Source of the DNA: Eleftheria terrae
Lineage (GTDB): Bacteria; Pseudomonadota; Gammaproteobacteria; Burkholderiales; Burkholderiaceae_C
Length of the DNA stretch: 64,000 nt
Direction of reading: 5' to 3'
NCBI RefSeq assembly: GCF_030419005.1
Contig: NZ_CP106952.1
Coordinates: 62,001 to 126,000, forward strand
Numbering within the stretch: the stretch's first letter is position 1; each line of letters opens with the position of its first letter. Below, one piece after another: positions 35,132-44,223 of the stretch. The position numbers and the translations under genes were made by a program. Under the pieces are notes generated by a model. It was not told where the DNA came from. It worked only from the letters and a program-made list of their open reading frames with translations, and ran no database searches.

Positions 35132-36277
35132 ATGGTGCTTGCTGGCTCCCGCGTCCGGGTAATGGTGGTCCAGGAGGTGGTCCCGCACTACCGGCTGCGG
35201 CTCTTCGAACTGCTGCACGCGCAGCTCGCGCAAGTCGGCATCGAGCTGACGGTGGTCCACGGCAACCCCAACCGGGAACAAGCCGCCAAGCAGGACCTGG
35301 TCGACCTGCCGCCGCCGGTGGGCCTGAAGGTGAACAACCTGCGGCTGACCGAGCGCCTGCTCTACCAGCCGGTTGTCAGCCGCCTGCTGCAGGCAGACCT
35401 GGCGATCTTCCCCAACGCCGCCGGCTACCTGCCGAACTACCTCTTCTGGCTGAAGGGCCGGCAACGGCCGCCGCGCCTCGGCTTCTGGGTCTACCACACG
35501 CGCGAGCGAGCGGCCGACCGCTCGCTGAAGGAAGCCGTGAGCCGTCGCATGATGCGGCGCGCTGACTGGTGGTTCGCCTACACCGCCGGCACACGGGACT
35601 ACCTGCTGATGAACGGCGCGGTGGACGAGCGCATCACCGTGCTGAACAACAGCGTCGATGTCGCCGGCTTCCGTGCCCTGCTTGCAGCGGTCGGAGCCGA
35701 GGAGCTGAGCGAATTCCGCCGCCGACGGAAGATCCCCGCGGGCGCACCGGTGGCCCTGTTCTGCGGCGGGCTGCACCGCGAAAAGCGGCTCGACTTCCTC
35801 TTCGAGGCCCTGCGGCTGATTCACCGAGAGTGTCCCGACTTCCAGCTGCTGGTGATCGGCGACGGTGCCTGCCGCGCGACCGTCGAGCGGGAGGCAGCGC
35901 GCGACACCAGGGTGCATGCTCTCGGCGCCTTGTTCGGGCAGGACAAGGCGCGGGCCTTCCGACTGGCCCAGCTCGCGCTGTGCCCGGGACTGGTCGGCCT
36001 GGGCATCCTGGACGCCTGTGCTGCCGGCCTGCCCTTGCTGACCACCGACCTCCCCGGGCACAGCCCGGAGATCGACTACCTGCGCCACGGCATCAACGGC
36101 TGGATGACCGTGCCGGAGCCTCGCGCCTATGCCAACGCCGTGCTGCGGCTCCTCCGGTGCGAGGCGCAACGGCGCGAGCTGAGCCGCGCCGCGCTCGAGT
36201 CCGCACGGCACCACTCGATCGAGGACATGGCCGGGCGGTTCGCGCAGGGCATCCGGGACTGCCTGGCCCGGCCCTGA
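35132..36277 (+). CDS. Glycosyltransferase family 4
   Basis: GT-B enzyme of 381 aa. The N-terminal part (VMVVQEVVPHYRLRLFELLHAQL) resembles transferases that act on lipid-linked or surface glycans. The donor half contains ALFCGGLHREKRLDFLFEAL and a GLGILDACAAGLPLLTTDLPG segment in which the first glutamate of the GT4 E-x7-E pair is replaced (GLVGLGILDA), so catalysis may differ or be lost. Start at ATG 35132 with a TTGGAG ribosome site; the open frame from 34562 overlaps the VOC gene. It is convergent with the glycan cluster that ends at 36297. Confidence 0.85.
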   Translation: MVLAGSRVRVMVVQEVVPHYRLRLFELLHAQLAQVGIELTVVHGNPNREQAAKQDLVDLPPPVGLKVNNLRLTERLLYQPVVSRLLQADLAIFPNAAGYLPNYLFWLKGRQRPPRLGFWVYHTRERAADRSLKEAVSRRMMRRADWWFAYTAGTRDYLLMNGAVDERITVLNNSVDVAGFRALLAAVGAEELSEFRRRRKIPAGAPVALFCGGLHREKRLDFLFEALRLIHRECPDFQLLVIGDGACRATVEREAARDTRVHALGALFGQDKARAFRLAQLALCPGLVGLGILDACAAGLPLLTTDLPGHSPEIDYLRHGINGWMTVPEPRAYANAVLRLLRCEAQRRELSRAALESARHHSIEDMAGRFAQGIRDCLARP

Positions 36278-36296
36278 GGCGGCCGCCCTCGGGACA

Positions 36297-37466
36297 TCAG
36301 GTCGCGGCAGCGGCGACCGCTTCTTCGTAAATCTGCAACAGCTGCCGATAGTTGGCCTCGGCGCCGTAGCGCTCCCGGTAGCGGTGCCGTGCGGCCCGTC
36401 CCATCTGCGCCATCTCCTGTGGATGCGCCATGGCCCAGGCCACCCGGGCCGCCAGCTCGTCGGCACGGCCGGGGGAGAACAACAGGCCGGTGACGCCGTC
36501 GTCGATGATCTCGGCCATGGCCCCCAGCCGGCTGGCGATGACCGGCAGGCCGTTCGCGAACGCCTCCACGATCACCAGGGGGAACCCTTCCAGGCATTCC
36601 GAGGGCATCACGAGAATGCGCGACTGCCGCATCGCTTGGGTCACTTCAGCGGCGCCACAGTGGCCCCGCAGCTCCATCCAGGGTGTCGAGACGGCACGCA
36701 GGGCCGGCTCCAGCGGCCCGGCTCCCAGCACCTGCAGGGGATGCGAGAGGTGCTTCCACGCTTCGGCCAAGGTCACGAGGCCCTTCTCCGGGCTCAGGCG
36801 GCCGACGAACAAGGCGCCATCCCGTGCCTGCGCTGGCGGCGGCGATCCAGGGTCCGCGATGAAGTTGGGCTTCACCACCAGGCGTTCGCGCGGCAGGCCG
36901 GCTTCGATGAAGCGCTGGCGGGACGACTCCGACAGCGCGATGAACCGGTGCACCCGCCGGCGGTGTGTCCCTGCCCGCCGATGCACATCGAGCGACCGGG
37001 CCACCAGCAGCGATCCCAGCCAGGACCCGCGGTAGCAGCGATGCCAGGCGCCCCAATAGGTGGAGCCGGTGACGCAGCGGTCGCAGGTCTGCCCCTGCCG
37101 GTAGAGGAAGCCGTTGGCGCAACAGACCGAGCGGAAGTCGTGCAGCGTCTGTACCACCGGAACGCGCGCCTGCGCCGCCGCCTCATACGCCGCGAGCGTG
37201 ACGCGCGGGAACAGGTTGTGGCAATGAACGACGTCCGGCCGGAACCGGGCGATGTGCTTTGCCAGCTGCTCGTGGGCATGCGGGTTGTGGGTCAGCCGCC
37301 ATGCCGTCTGGATCTGGCCACCAAGGCCCTGTGCTTCGTCATTGCGCATGGCCCAGAGCGAGACCTCGTGGCCATGCGCTACCAGCATGGCCGACTCGTT
37401 GGCCACCACCACGTCGTCACCGCCGAAGCCGACGCAGTGGTTCTGGACGACCAGAATGCGCTTCAT
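36297..37466 (-). CDS. Glycosyltransferase family 4
   Basis: Protein of 389 aa with a GT-B fold. Seen are the N-terminal glycine loop (VVQNHCVGFGGDDVVVANESAML), a cysteine-rich patch between the domains (CANGFLYRQGQTCDRCVTGS) and the donor motif LFVGRLSPEKGLVTLAEA. The GT4 site is ECLEGFPLVIVEAFANGLPVIAS with both glutamates. It ends the minus-strand glycan cluster; the epimerase gene upstream stops 28 bp before it. Such cysteine patches are seen in several capsule and EPS transferases. Donor and acceptor unknown. The ATG at 37466 (MKRILVVQ) is preferred to an upstream frame to 37514. Confidence 0.9.
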   Translation of the reverse strand: MKRILVVQNHCVGFGGDDVVVANESAMLVAHGHEVSLWAMRNDEAQGLGGQIQTAWRLTHNPHAHEQLAKHIARFRPDVVHCHNLFPRVTLAAYEAAAQARVPVVQTLHDFRSVCCANGFLYRQGQTCDRCVTGSTYWGAWHRCYRGSWLGSLLVARSLDVHRRAGTHRRRVHRFIALSESSRQRFIEAGLPRERLVVKPNFIADPGSPPPAQARDGALFVGRLSPEKGLVTLAEAWKHLSHPLQVLGAGPLEPALRAVSTPWMELRGHCGAAEVTQAMRQSRILVMPSECLEGFPLVIVEAFANGLPVIASRLGAMAEIIDDGVTGLLFSPGRADELAARVAWAMAHPQEMAQMGRAARHRYRERYGAEANYRQLLQIYEEAVAAAAT

Positions 37467-37494
37467 CGCGAGCCGACCGATGAGCTGCCGGAGA

Positions 37495-38544
37495 TCACCG
37501 TCGTCCTCGCCCACCGGCCGCCCAGCCCCTGGCGTGCGATGCGGCAGCCTGCGGCGGCCCGCCGGCGCCGGCCATCAAGTGCGGCCAGGCCTGCTCGGGG
37601 GTCATGCTGGCGCGAAAACGCAGGTGGACCGCTGCCCGTTGGCTGTCATAGAGCGGCCCCCCGAGCAGCAGCGACCCATGCGTGTGCCCCGGGGCGTAGG
37701 ACTTGAAGGCGAAGCCGTTGCCCTGCCGCAGGTGCCCGGCCATCCAGCGCAGTGAGAGCGCGGCACGAAGCGCCGCCGGTGGCAGCGCAAGCGCCAGGCC
37801 CCTGCGCCGCCCCGCCCAGGCAGCATGGACATCGGCCAGCTGGAGCAAGGACGTCCTCGTGCGAGGCGCGATGTTGAAGAGCATGCCCGCCACGCCCTCC
37901 GCTTCGCCGGCCGCACAGAGCGCATCGGCCAGGTCGCAGACATGGAGCAGGCTGAAGCCCCGCGCGGCGCCCCCCGCCACCGGCAGCACCGGCGACGCTG
38001 CCAGCCGCAGCAGGCGTGCGGTGTAGCCGCTGCGGTCCATCGGACCATAGACCTGGCAGGGCCGCAGGATGACCAACTCCACCCGGTCGCCGCAGGCCCT
38101 CAGGGCGGCGTTCTCGGCCTCCGACTTGCTCCGCCCGTAGGGTTCGATGCCGCCGCTCGGCGCCGATTCGCAGACCACCCCGTCCAGCGGCGGCCGATAC
38201 ACCGCCACCGAGCTGACCAGCACCAGCCGGCGCACACCGGCGCGCACGCAAGCCTGTGCCACTCGCTGCGTACCGGCGACATTGGTCTCCCACATGGAGT
38301 CGCCGCTGCCGCGGCCCGGCACGACGGCCGCCGCGTGGTACACCGTGGTGGCCCCGGCAAGGGCCACCGTTAGCGAGGCAGCATCGTTGAGGTCACCCGC
38401 CACCTGCTGGACGGCGCCGGCCACCGCCGGCGCCTCAGGCACCGGCGCGCGGCACAGGGAACGCACCGTGCGACCCCGCTGCATCAAGGCTCGCAGCAGG
38501 TGTTGCCCGACAAAGCCGCTGCCGCCGGTGACCAGCACCCCCAT
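37495..38544 (-). CDS. NAD-dependent epimerase/dehydratase family protein
   Basis: Extended SDR of 349 aa that probably modifies a nucleotide sugar or steroid-like lipid. The cofactor motif is VTGGSGFVGQHLL at residues 5-17 and the catalytic Tyr-x-x-x-Lys is in GIEPYGRSKSEAE. The ATG at 38544 lies 5 bp beyond the stop of the upstream radical SAM gene, so the genes are co-translated. The C-terminal 100 residues diverge from typical UDP-sugar epimerases and resemble the 3-beta-hydroxysteroid-dehydrogenase-like subgroup, so the substrate is open. Confidence 0.85.
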   Translation of the reverse strand: MGVLVTGGSGFVGQHLLRALMQRGRTVRSLCRAPVPEAPAVAGAVQQVAGDLNDAASLTVALAGATTVYHAAAVVPGRGSGDSMWETNVAGTQRVAQACVRAGVRRLVLVSSVAVYRPPLDGVVCESAPSGGIEPYGRSKSEAENAALRACGDRVELVILRPCQVYGPMDRSGYTARLLRLAASPVLPVAGGAARGFSLLHVCDLADALCAAGEAEGVAGMLFNIAPRTRTSLLQLADVHAAWAGRRRGLALALPPAALRAALSLRWMAGHLRQGNGFAFKSYAPGHTHGSLLLGGPLYDSQRAAVHLRFRASMTPEQAWPHLMAGAGGPPQAAASHARGWAAGGRGRR

Positions 38545-38549
38545 CGTCC

Positions 38550-40046
38550 TCACCAGCTCGCGCTGATCGCATTGCGAGCGGCGTGCACCACGGCCTTGGG
38601 GTACTTGAAGACCAGCCGCAGGTTGTAGAGGAAATCGTGGCGCGACGTCAGGCTGCGCCAAGCGAACAGCCCCAGGCGCCGCCACAGGTAGCGCCGGTAC
38701 AGCTGGCGCACCTGCTCGGGGTCGAAGTCGTCGGTGGTCACCTGGTTGTGCTTGGTCTCGATCTGGCCCTTGAAGAAGCCGAACTTGAGGATGATGCGGT
38801 GGATGGGCGTGCCGGGCAGCGGGATCAAGGTCTGTAGGAACGGAGTCACGCCGAAGCGGCGGTAGCGGTCGAGCGCGAACTCGATGGTGGTGCGCATCTC
38901 GTCCAGCGTCTCGCCCGGGAAGCCGATGATGTAGAAGGCATGCAGGCGCAGGTTGAACTCGTGGCACCAGCGGATCATGTCCTCGGCCCGCGCCAGGTCG
39001 AGCCGCTTGTGAACGATCTCGTTCAGCACACGCGGCACGGCCGACTCGATGGCCACCGTCAGGAACTCGCAGCCCGACTCCTTCGCCTGGCGGATGCGCT
39101 CGCGTGTCCAGGAATCGCCTCGCACGCCATTGGGCGTGTCCCAGCCTATCCTCGGGCGCAGCGTCGACATGTACTGGATGATCTCGTCGTAGCGCTCGGG
39201 GATGTGGGTCAGGTTGTCGTCCTCGAAATGGATGAAGTCCACCCCATAGCGCGACACCAGCAGGTCGATGTGCCGCTTCATGTAGTCCAGCGAGTGGAAG
39301 CGGTACTTGTACCCCATGGTCGCGTGGATCGAGCAGAAGGTGCAGGTGTGAGGACAGCCCCGGCTGGTGATCACCGTCATGGCCCGCTGGCCCCATTCCC
39401 GGTAGCGTGGCGAGAAGCCGCGGCGTGCCAGCTCGAAGTAGGCCGGCAGGTCGACGAGGTCGTAGGCGGGCAGCGGCAGCCGGTCGATGTCGCCGATGTA
39501 TCGGATGGTGGGCTTCTTGTGCGTCGGCAGGCTCACCACCTGGACCTTGCCCACCACCCCCTCGACCGCCGGCGTGCGTCCCTCCATCAGCGCGCGCACC
39601 AGCTCGGTGAAGCGCTCCTCGCCTTCCCCGAGGACGACATAGTCGATGGCGGGCACCGCCAGCGCCTCCTGGGGAAACACCGTGACGTGCGGCCCGCCGA
39701 TGACGATGATGGCCTCGGGCAGTACCTCCCGGACCAGGCGCGCCAGCGCATAGGCCCGATCGACCTGCACCGTGAACATGTTGGAGATGCCGACCACATC
39801 GGGCCTGGCTCGGCGGATGCGCTCGACGCTCTCGGCGTCGGTGTCGCCGAACAGGGTCTCGCCCTTCTCGTTCCGGGAGAACACCGCCGACAGGCGAGCG
39901 TCATACACCTCGACCTCGCACGGCAGGCCACTGCTGCGCAAATGCGCTGCCACGAGCAGGAGCCCCAGCGGCGGGCCGACCATCGGCCGGCCCTTCATGC
40001 CTTCAAGGCTGACTTTCTGGTTGGGGTGGCACAGCAGGACTTTCAT
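38550..40046 (-). CDS. B12-binding-domain radical SAM protein
   Basis: Protein of 498 aa. An N-terminal cobalamin-binding Rossmann-like domain (about 1-165; DVVGISNMFTVQVDRAYALARLV and IIVIGGPHVTVFPQEAL) precedes the radical SAM core with the [4Fe-4S] motif C-x3-C-x2-C in SRGCPHTCTFCS (about residue 228). It resembles BchE/HpnJ-type enzymes, which methylate or rearrange unactivated carbons using methylcobalamin and SAM. The ATG at 40046 overlaps the stop of the preceding radical SAM gene by one base (TGATG). Its place among sugar-processing genes suggests that it modifies a glycan or its lipid carrier. Confidence 0.92.
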   Translation of the reverse strand: MKVLLCHPNQKVSLEGMKGRPMVGPPLGLLLVAAHLRSSGLPCEVEVYDARLSAVFSRNEKGETLFGDTDAESVERIRRARPDVVGISNMFTVQVDRAYALARLVREVLPEAIIVIGGPHVTVFPQEALAVPAIDYVVLGEGEERFTELVRALMEGRTPAVEGVVGKVQVVSLPTHKKPTIRYIGDIDRLPLPAYDLVDLPAYFELARRGFSPRYREWGQRAMTVITSRGCPHTCTFCSIHATMGYKYRFHSLDYMKRHIDLLVSRYGVDFIHFEDDNLTHIPERYDEIIQYMSTLRPRIGWDTPNGVRGDSWTRERIRQAKESGCEFLTVAIESAVPRVLNEIVHKRLDLARAEDMIRWCHEFNLRLHAFYIIGFPGETLDEMRTTIEFALDRYRRFGVTPFLQTLIPLPGTPIHRIILKFGFFKGQIETKHNQVTTDDFDPEQVRQLYRRYLWRRLGLFAWRSLTSRHDFLYNLRLVFKYPKAVVHAARNAISASW

Positions 40047-41599
40047 CAGAACCTCATCGTCTTGAGCCGGCCTGCCACCCGGACCTGGCGGGCATCGCCG
40101 CGCAGCAGCTGTGCCGCACGCAGCAGCCGCTTCCACAGGCCCGGCAGGCCCTGGCTCGCGGCTGTCCTGGCGAGGAAGCGGCCCTGCCGCAGCAGCCACC
40201 GCGGGTCCTTGAACTTGGCACGCAGCCAGCGGGTGTGGGAGGCCGCCATGAAGGCTTCGAGGTCCGCCTGCGCCATGTTCCGGTAGCGGATCACGGTGGT
40301 GTTCGCACCGTCGAACTCGCTCCAGTGCCTGGCCGTCAGGCCGCCCTCCGCCTGCAAGGTGCTGTACATCGACGTGCCGGGCAAGGGAGTGGCCAGGCTG
40401 AACTGCACGGAGTCGATGTCGATGCGGCAGGCATAGTCGAAGGTGGCCTGCAAGGTCTTCGGCGTCTCGCCGGTGAGGCCGAGCACCACGCTCATGTGGG
40501 TCTTGATACGCAAGGCCTTGGCGGCGTCGACCACCTTCTCCAGGTTGACCAGCTTCAGCGGTTTCTTGATGGCATTCAGGACCTGGGTGTCGGCACTGTC
40601 CAGCCCGAACTTGATGCCGATGCAGCCGGCGGCGGCCATCCGGGCGAGCACCTCCGGCGTGAGGGCGATCGCATCGCACATGGCCGACCACGGGAGGCCG
40701 ACGCGCCGGCGGACGATCTCGTCGCACAGCGCCAGGACATGCGCCTTGTTGGTGGTGAAGTTGTCGTCGTCGAAATAGACTTCCTTCGCGCCCGCCTGCT
40801 TCACCGCCTCCATCTCGTCCACCACGCGGCGTGCCGAGAAATAGCGCTGCTTGCCGTTGGCGAACAGGACCTGGATGCGGTCACAGAAGTTGCAACGGAA
40901 GGGGCAGCCCCGGCTGGTGTGCATGTGGAAGGACGGGCTGTGCTGGCAGAAGCCGTCCCGGTACACGCCCATGTCGCGCTCGAAGTACGCCGGGAAGAGA
41001 TGCCGCGCCGGGAACGGCAGATCGTCCAGCGGGTCGATGGGATCGGCCCTCGGATTGAGGATCAGCCCGCCGAGCTCGTCGCGGCAGGCCACGGCCTGTA
41101 GGCCGGACACCGCGCGCTGCTCGCGCAGGCCACGCATCAGTGCCAGCAAGGTGCGCTCGTATTCACCCAGCAGCACGAAGTCCACCACCTCATGGTGGGC
41201 CAGCAGGTCGCGCGCGGTCGCCGTCGCGTGCGTGCCGGCGAGCACGAAGCGGGCGGCGGTCACCCGGCGCAGCTTGCCGAGCAGGCGCAAGGTGTCGTCG
41301 ATGATGGCGGCATTCGGCTCGAACACCACGACGTCCGGCTGGCTTTCGCGCACTCGCTCGATCAGCTCGTCCTCACGCAGGTTCAGCGGCACGCCGTCGA
41401 TCACCCGCACATCGAAGCCGTCCTGCTCCAGCAGGGCTGCCGCATACGCCATGAACAACGGGAACATCGCATAGCGCGGCCGCTCCTCCTTGCGCTTCAG
41501 CAGCGACCAGGGAAAGCGCATGCCCGCCCCCAGCATGTAGCGTTCGAGCCCGTTCCCGAGGTCTCGCGTGAAGGCAGGATTGGCAAGCAGTATGCGCAT
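40046..41599 (-). CDS. B12-binding-domain radical SAM protein (second, divergent copy)
   Basis: Protein of 517 aa with the same overall layout as its downstream neighbour: an N-terminal B12-like domain (about 1-180, with DVVVFEPNAAIIDDTLRLLG and FVLAGTHATATARDLL) and a radical SAM core with C-x3-C-x2-C in SRGCPFRCNFCDRI (about residue 240). The two are clearly distinct in sequence, so this is not a recent duplication. The cobalamin domain lacks the usual G-G-x-H-x-T motif and has AGTHAT instead; a reduced or altered cofactor site is possible. Starts at ATG 41599, 40 bp after the WecG-type gene. Confidence 0.9.
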   Translation of the reverse strand: MRILLANPAFTRDLGNGLERYMLGAGMRFPWSLLKRKEERPRYAMFPLFMAYAAALLEQDGFDVRVIDGVPLNLREDELIERVRESQPDVVVFEPNAAIIDDTLRLLGKLRRVTAARFVLAGTHATATARDLLAHHEVVDFVLLGEYERTLLALMRGLREQRAVSGLQAVACRDELGGLILNPRADPIDPLDDLPFPARHLFPAYFERDMGVYRDGFCQHSPSFHMHTSRGCPFRCNFCDRIQVLFANGKQRYFSARRVVDEMEAVKQAGAKEVYFDDDNFTTNKAHVLALCDEIVRRRVGLPWSAMCDAIALTPEVLARMAAAGCIGIKFGLDSADTQVLNAIKKPLKLVNLEKVVDAAKALRIKTHMSVVLGLTGETPKTLQATFDYACRIDIDSVQFSLATPLPGTSMYSTLQAEGGLTARHWSEFDGANTTVIRYRNMAQADLEAFMAASHTRWLRAKFKDPRWLLRQGRFLARTAASQGLPGLWKRLLRAAQLLRGDARQVRVAGRLKTMRF

Positions 41600-41639
41600 G
41601 ATTCGGTCTTCCGTGAGAGCGTCGAAGAACAGGCTGGCG

Positions 41640-42389
41640 TCAGCGTGGATGGCCGCCCGGCGGTGGACCGGCGGGCAGCAGCAGGTGGCGCACGAAGCGG
41701 GCAAGCCCGCGCGTGTAGCGGGGGCGGGTCTCCGGTTCGTAGGCCATGCGGTGCAGCCACTCCAGACCCGAGCGCGATACCCAGGCCGGGGCCCGGCGCT
41801 TGGTGCCGGCCCAGTGGCGCAGGCTGCCGCCGCCCACATGCCAGCACAGGGCCCGCGAGCAGATGTCCGCGGCCAGCAGCAGCACCTGTTCCGATCGGGG
41901 CGTGCCCATGCCGGCCAGCACGAGGTCCGCATCGCGGTGCTCCTGCAGGATGGCCACATAGTCCCGGTCTGGCAGAAAGCCGTGATGGCAGGCGACAAAC
42001 TCGGCCGACGGCGCAGCCCGGGCCAAATGCTGGCGGGCCTGCCCGATCTCGGCCGCGGTCAGCCCCAGCAACACCACGCGGCCCCGCAGCAGTCCGGTGC
42101 GGACGCAATCGTCGAAGACGTGGTGCATGACCACCCGTGGCAGCCGCGCGCGGTTGAGCAGGCTGCCGGCAACCGCCACGCCGACCCCGTCCAGGCAAAC
42201 CGCCTCGCACCGCTGGAGAAATGCCGCGACGCCCGGTTCAGCCACGCTGAGGTTGTAGACATGCGGATTGAGGAAGCCGAAGCTCGCGGCCGTTGCCATC
42301 TGCCCGCCGAGCCGCCGCCGCACCAGGGCGACCGACTCCTGCAGGCTGCCGACCTCAAGCCGCAGCGACCCGATCTTGACCGTGTGCAA
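41640..42389 (-). CDS. WecG/TagA/CpsF-family glycosyltransferase
   Basis: GT26 enzyme of about 249 aa, the family that adds the second sugar to an undecaprenyl-diphosphate-linked acceptor at the inner membrane face. The family signature is seen in FGFLNPHVYNLSV, EAVCLDGVGVAVAGSLL and DLVLAGMGTPRSEQVLL. No ATG fits: the best start is TTG at 42389 (LHTVKIGSLRLEVGS) with a GGAG ribosome site nine bases upstream. It overlaps the end of the preceding epimerase gene by 35 bp. That gives the usual family length. Confidence 0.87.
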   Translation of the reverse strand: MHTVKIGSLRLEVGSLQESVALVRRRLGGQMATAASFGFLNPHVYNLSVAEPGVAAFLQRCEAVCLDGVGVAVAGSLLNRARLPRVVMHHVFDDCVRTGLLRGRVVLLGLTAAEIGQARQHLARAAPSAEFVACHHGFLPDRDYVAILQEHRDADLVLAGMGTPRSEQVLLLAADICSRALCWHVGGGSLRHWAGTKRRAPAWVSRSGLEWLHRMAYEPETRPRYTRGLARFVRHLLLPAGPPPGGHPR

Positions 42390-43341
42390 GGGCAGGTGCT
42401 CCGTGGGCCGCGTAGTGGCGGTGGACCCGCTGCAAGGCAGCGTCCAGGTCGATGCGAGGCTGCCATCCGGTGTGGGCCTGCACCTTCTCGATGGAAGGTG
42501 ACTTGGCGGACGCCTCGAGATAGCTCGGGCCGAAGCGTTGCACCGGGTCGACCGGCTCCAGCACCGAGTCCGACCCGCACAGGTCCCGGATGCGGGCTGC
42601 CAGGTCGCGGATGCTGACGGCATTGCCCGGGTGGCCGACGTTATAGGTCTCGCCGCTGATGCCGTGCTCCTGCACCGCGATCAGTCCACGCACCGTGTCC
42701 TCGGCATGGCAGAAGCAGCGCACCTGGCTGCCGCCGTGGAACAGGGGCAGGGGCCGGCCGGCCATGGCCTGCTCGAAGAAGGTCGGCACCACGAAGCCGA
42801 TGCGCGAGCTCTGGTGCTCGCCCAGGGCGTTGAACGGCCGCACCACGGTCAAGCGAAACCCGTAGCGCGCCGCCATGTTCCGCAAGAGGTGCTCCGCCGC
42901 GAGCTTGCCGAGTGCGTACTCCATGCGGGTGCCGGTCTGCACCGCCACCGTCAGGTCGTCGCTTTCGTGCTGGCTGCCGCCCTTGCCGTAGACCTCCGAC
43001 GAGGACACATACAACAGGCGCGCGCCGCAGGCCGCGGCGATTTCCCCGGCATGGACCGCAAGGTCGGTGATCTGCTTGGCCACGTAGCCGCTCATCGACA
43101 GGATGCCGAGCGAGCCCACCGGGCTGGCCAGGTGGTAGATGCGGTCGAACGGCCGGTGAGTCGGCATTGCCGCGAAGTCGCCGATGACGATCTCCGCCTT
43201 GCCTTGCAACCATCGGTGGTCGATGCGCGAGGAGCTGAGGTCATCGACCACCGTCAGGCGGATGCCGGGATCGTCCAGAAGCAGTTGCCGGACCAGATGC
43301 TGCCCAAGGAATCCGAGTCCGCCCGTCACCAGCACTCTCAT
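42355..43341 (-). CDS. NAD-dependent nucleotide-sugar epimerase/decarboxylase-like protein
   Basis: Extended SDR of 328 aa with the cofactor motif VTGGLGFLGQHLV (5-17), the SSSEVYG strand and a catalytic tyrosine in MEYALGKLAAEHL (Tyr-x-x-x-Lys). RPFNALGEHQSSR and the QVRCFCHAEDTVRG loop place it near UDP-glucuronate decarboxylases and dTDP/UDP-sugar epimerases. It should supply a modified nucleotide sugar to the cluster. Its start overlaps the upstream PIG-L gene by 4 bp (ATGA), which implies translational coupling. Confidence 0.9.
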   Translation of the reverse strand: MRVLVTGGLGFLGQHLVRQLLLDDPGIRLTVVDDLSSSRIDHRWLQGKAEIVIGDFAAMPTHRPFDRIYHLASPVGSLGILSMSGYVAKQITDLAVHAGEIAAACGARLLYVSSSEVYGKGGSQHESDDLTVAVQTGTRMEYALGKLAAEHLLRNMAARYGFRLTVVRPFNALGEHQSSRIGFVVPTFFEQAMAGRPLPLFHGGSQVRCFCHAEDTVRGLIAVQEHGISGETYNVGHPGNAVSIRDLAARIRDLCGSDSVLEPVDPVQRFGPSYLEASAKSPSIEKVQAHTGWQPRIDLDAALQRVHRHYAAHGAPALAHGQDRVAAA

Positions 43342-44009
43342 GGATGTGTCGCTCCCTGAACTTCGACCAAACGTTTGACAGTGAAGCCTTCCGCGAAGGG
43401 ATGCCCCGACTGCGCCCCGCGCAGCCGCGCCAGCGCCGTGACGAGTTCAGGCGAGCGATGACCGCGGACCTGAGAGGCATACAAGGAATAGCTGTGAAGC
43501 TTGTCGTCAATGGAGACCGGCCGGAAGTAGTTCGGCCCTTGCTCGCCACCATGGGGCCACAGCACCGAGTCGGGTTGCTCGAACGCCAGCACGCGGCGCA
43601 CGAACCAGTTCCTGTCGTGCGGGCGCAGGGCGGTGATGGCTGCATCGTGCACGGCGCGATGGTCCTGGTTGTAGGAGGGCTGGGGCAAGAGCACCGTGTC
43701 GGGCCGGTGGCGTTGCAGGAGTTGCTCCATGACCGGAATCAAGGCCGTCACCTGGTAGGCATTGACCGTGTGCTCCAGCGCTTCCCACCGGAAACCGGAC
43801 TTCCGCGCACTGCGCTCGACTTCGTCGAGGCGTTCCTGCCGGGAGACCTCGGCACGATCTTCGACGCCGAAGTACACGACATGGCAGGACGGCGTCAGGA
43901 ACGAGTGGCAACCGAGAACTTCATCGTCCGCATGCGGGGAAAAGACGAGGACACGTTCGGGTGCGGTGGGCATGGAGTGTGTCGCGCAGGGCGCTTGAGC
44001 CGAAGCCAT
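43338..44009 (-). CDS. PIG-L/LmbE-family deacetylase
   Basis: Zinc-dependent N-deacetylase of 223 aa. The metal/active-site motif is FSPHADDEVLGC (about 24-35, the family P-H-x-D-D-E) and a later histidine lies in NQDHRAVHDAA. Members remove an acetyl group from GlcNAc-linked lipids or small sugars. As first gene of the minus-strand glycan cluster it may deacetylate an aminosugar that the downstream enzymes modify. The ATG at 44009 is used; an ATG at 43973 (MPTAPERV) is also possible. Confidence 0.88.
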   Translation of the reverse strand: MASAQAPCATHSMPTAPERVLVFSPHADDEVLGCHSFLTPSCHVVYFGVEDRAEVSRQERLDEVERSARKSGFRWEALEHTVNAYQVTALIPVMEQLLQRHRPDTVLLPQPSYNQDHRAVHDAAITALRPHDRNWFVRRVLAFEQPDSVLWPHGGEQGPNYFRPVSIDDKLHSYSLYASQVRGHRSPELVTALARLRGAQSGHPFAEGFTVKRLVEVQGATHP

Positions 44010-44223
44010 CGCGACCTATGCTGGGTGGTGCGATCCCGCCTGTCAACGATGCATTTGTGACTTTGCTGCAACCGGCTCCTCCCAGCCAGCAGCCCCGGCC
44101 CCGTGGGGCATGGCGGCTCCGTGCCGACAGCTTCGACTTGAAGATGAAACTTCGTGTCTTCGATTCCGCGGGCACCGCGGCCTGGCGTCGCCCACGCCGA
44201 AACGGCCCGCGACCGGTGCGACG

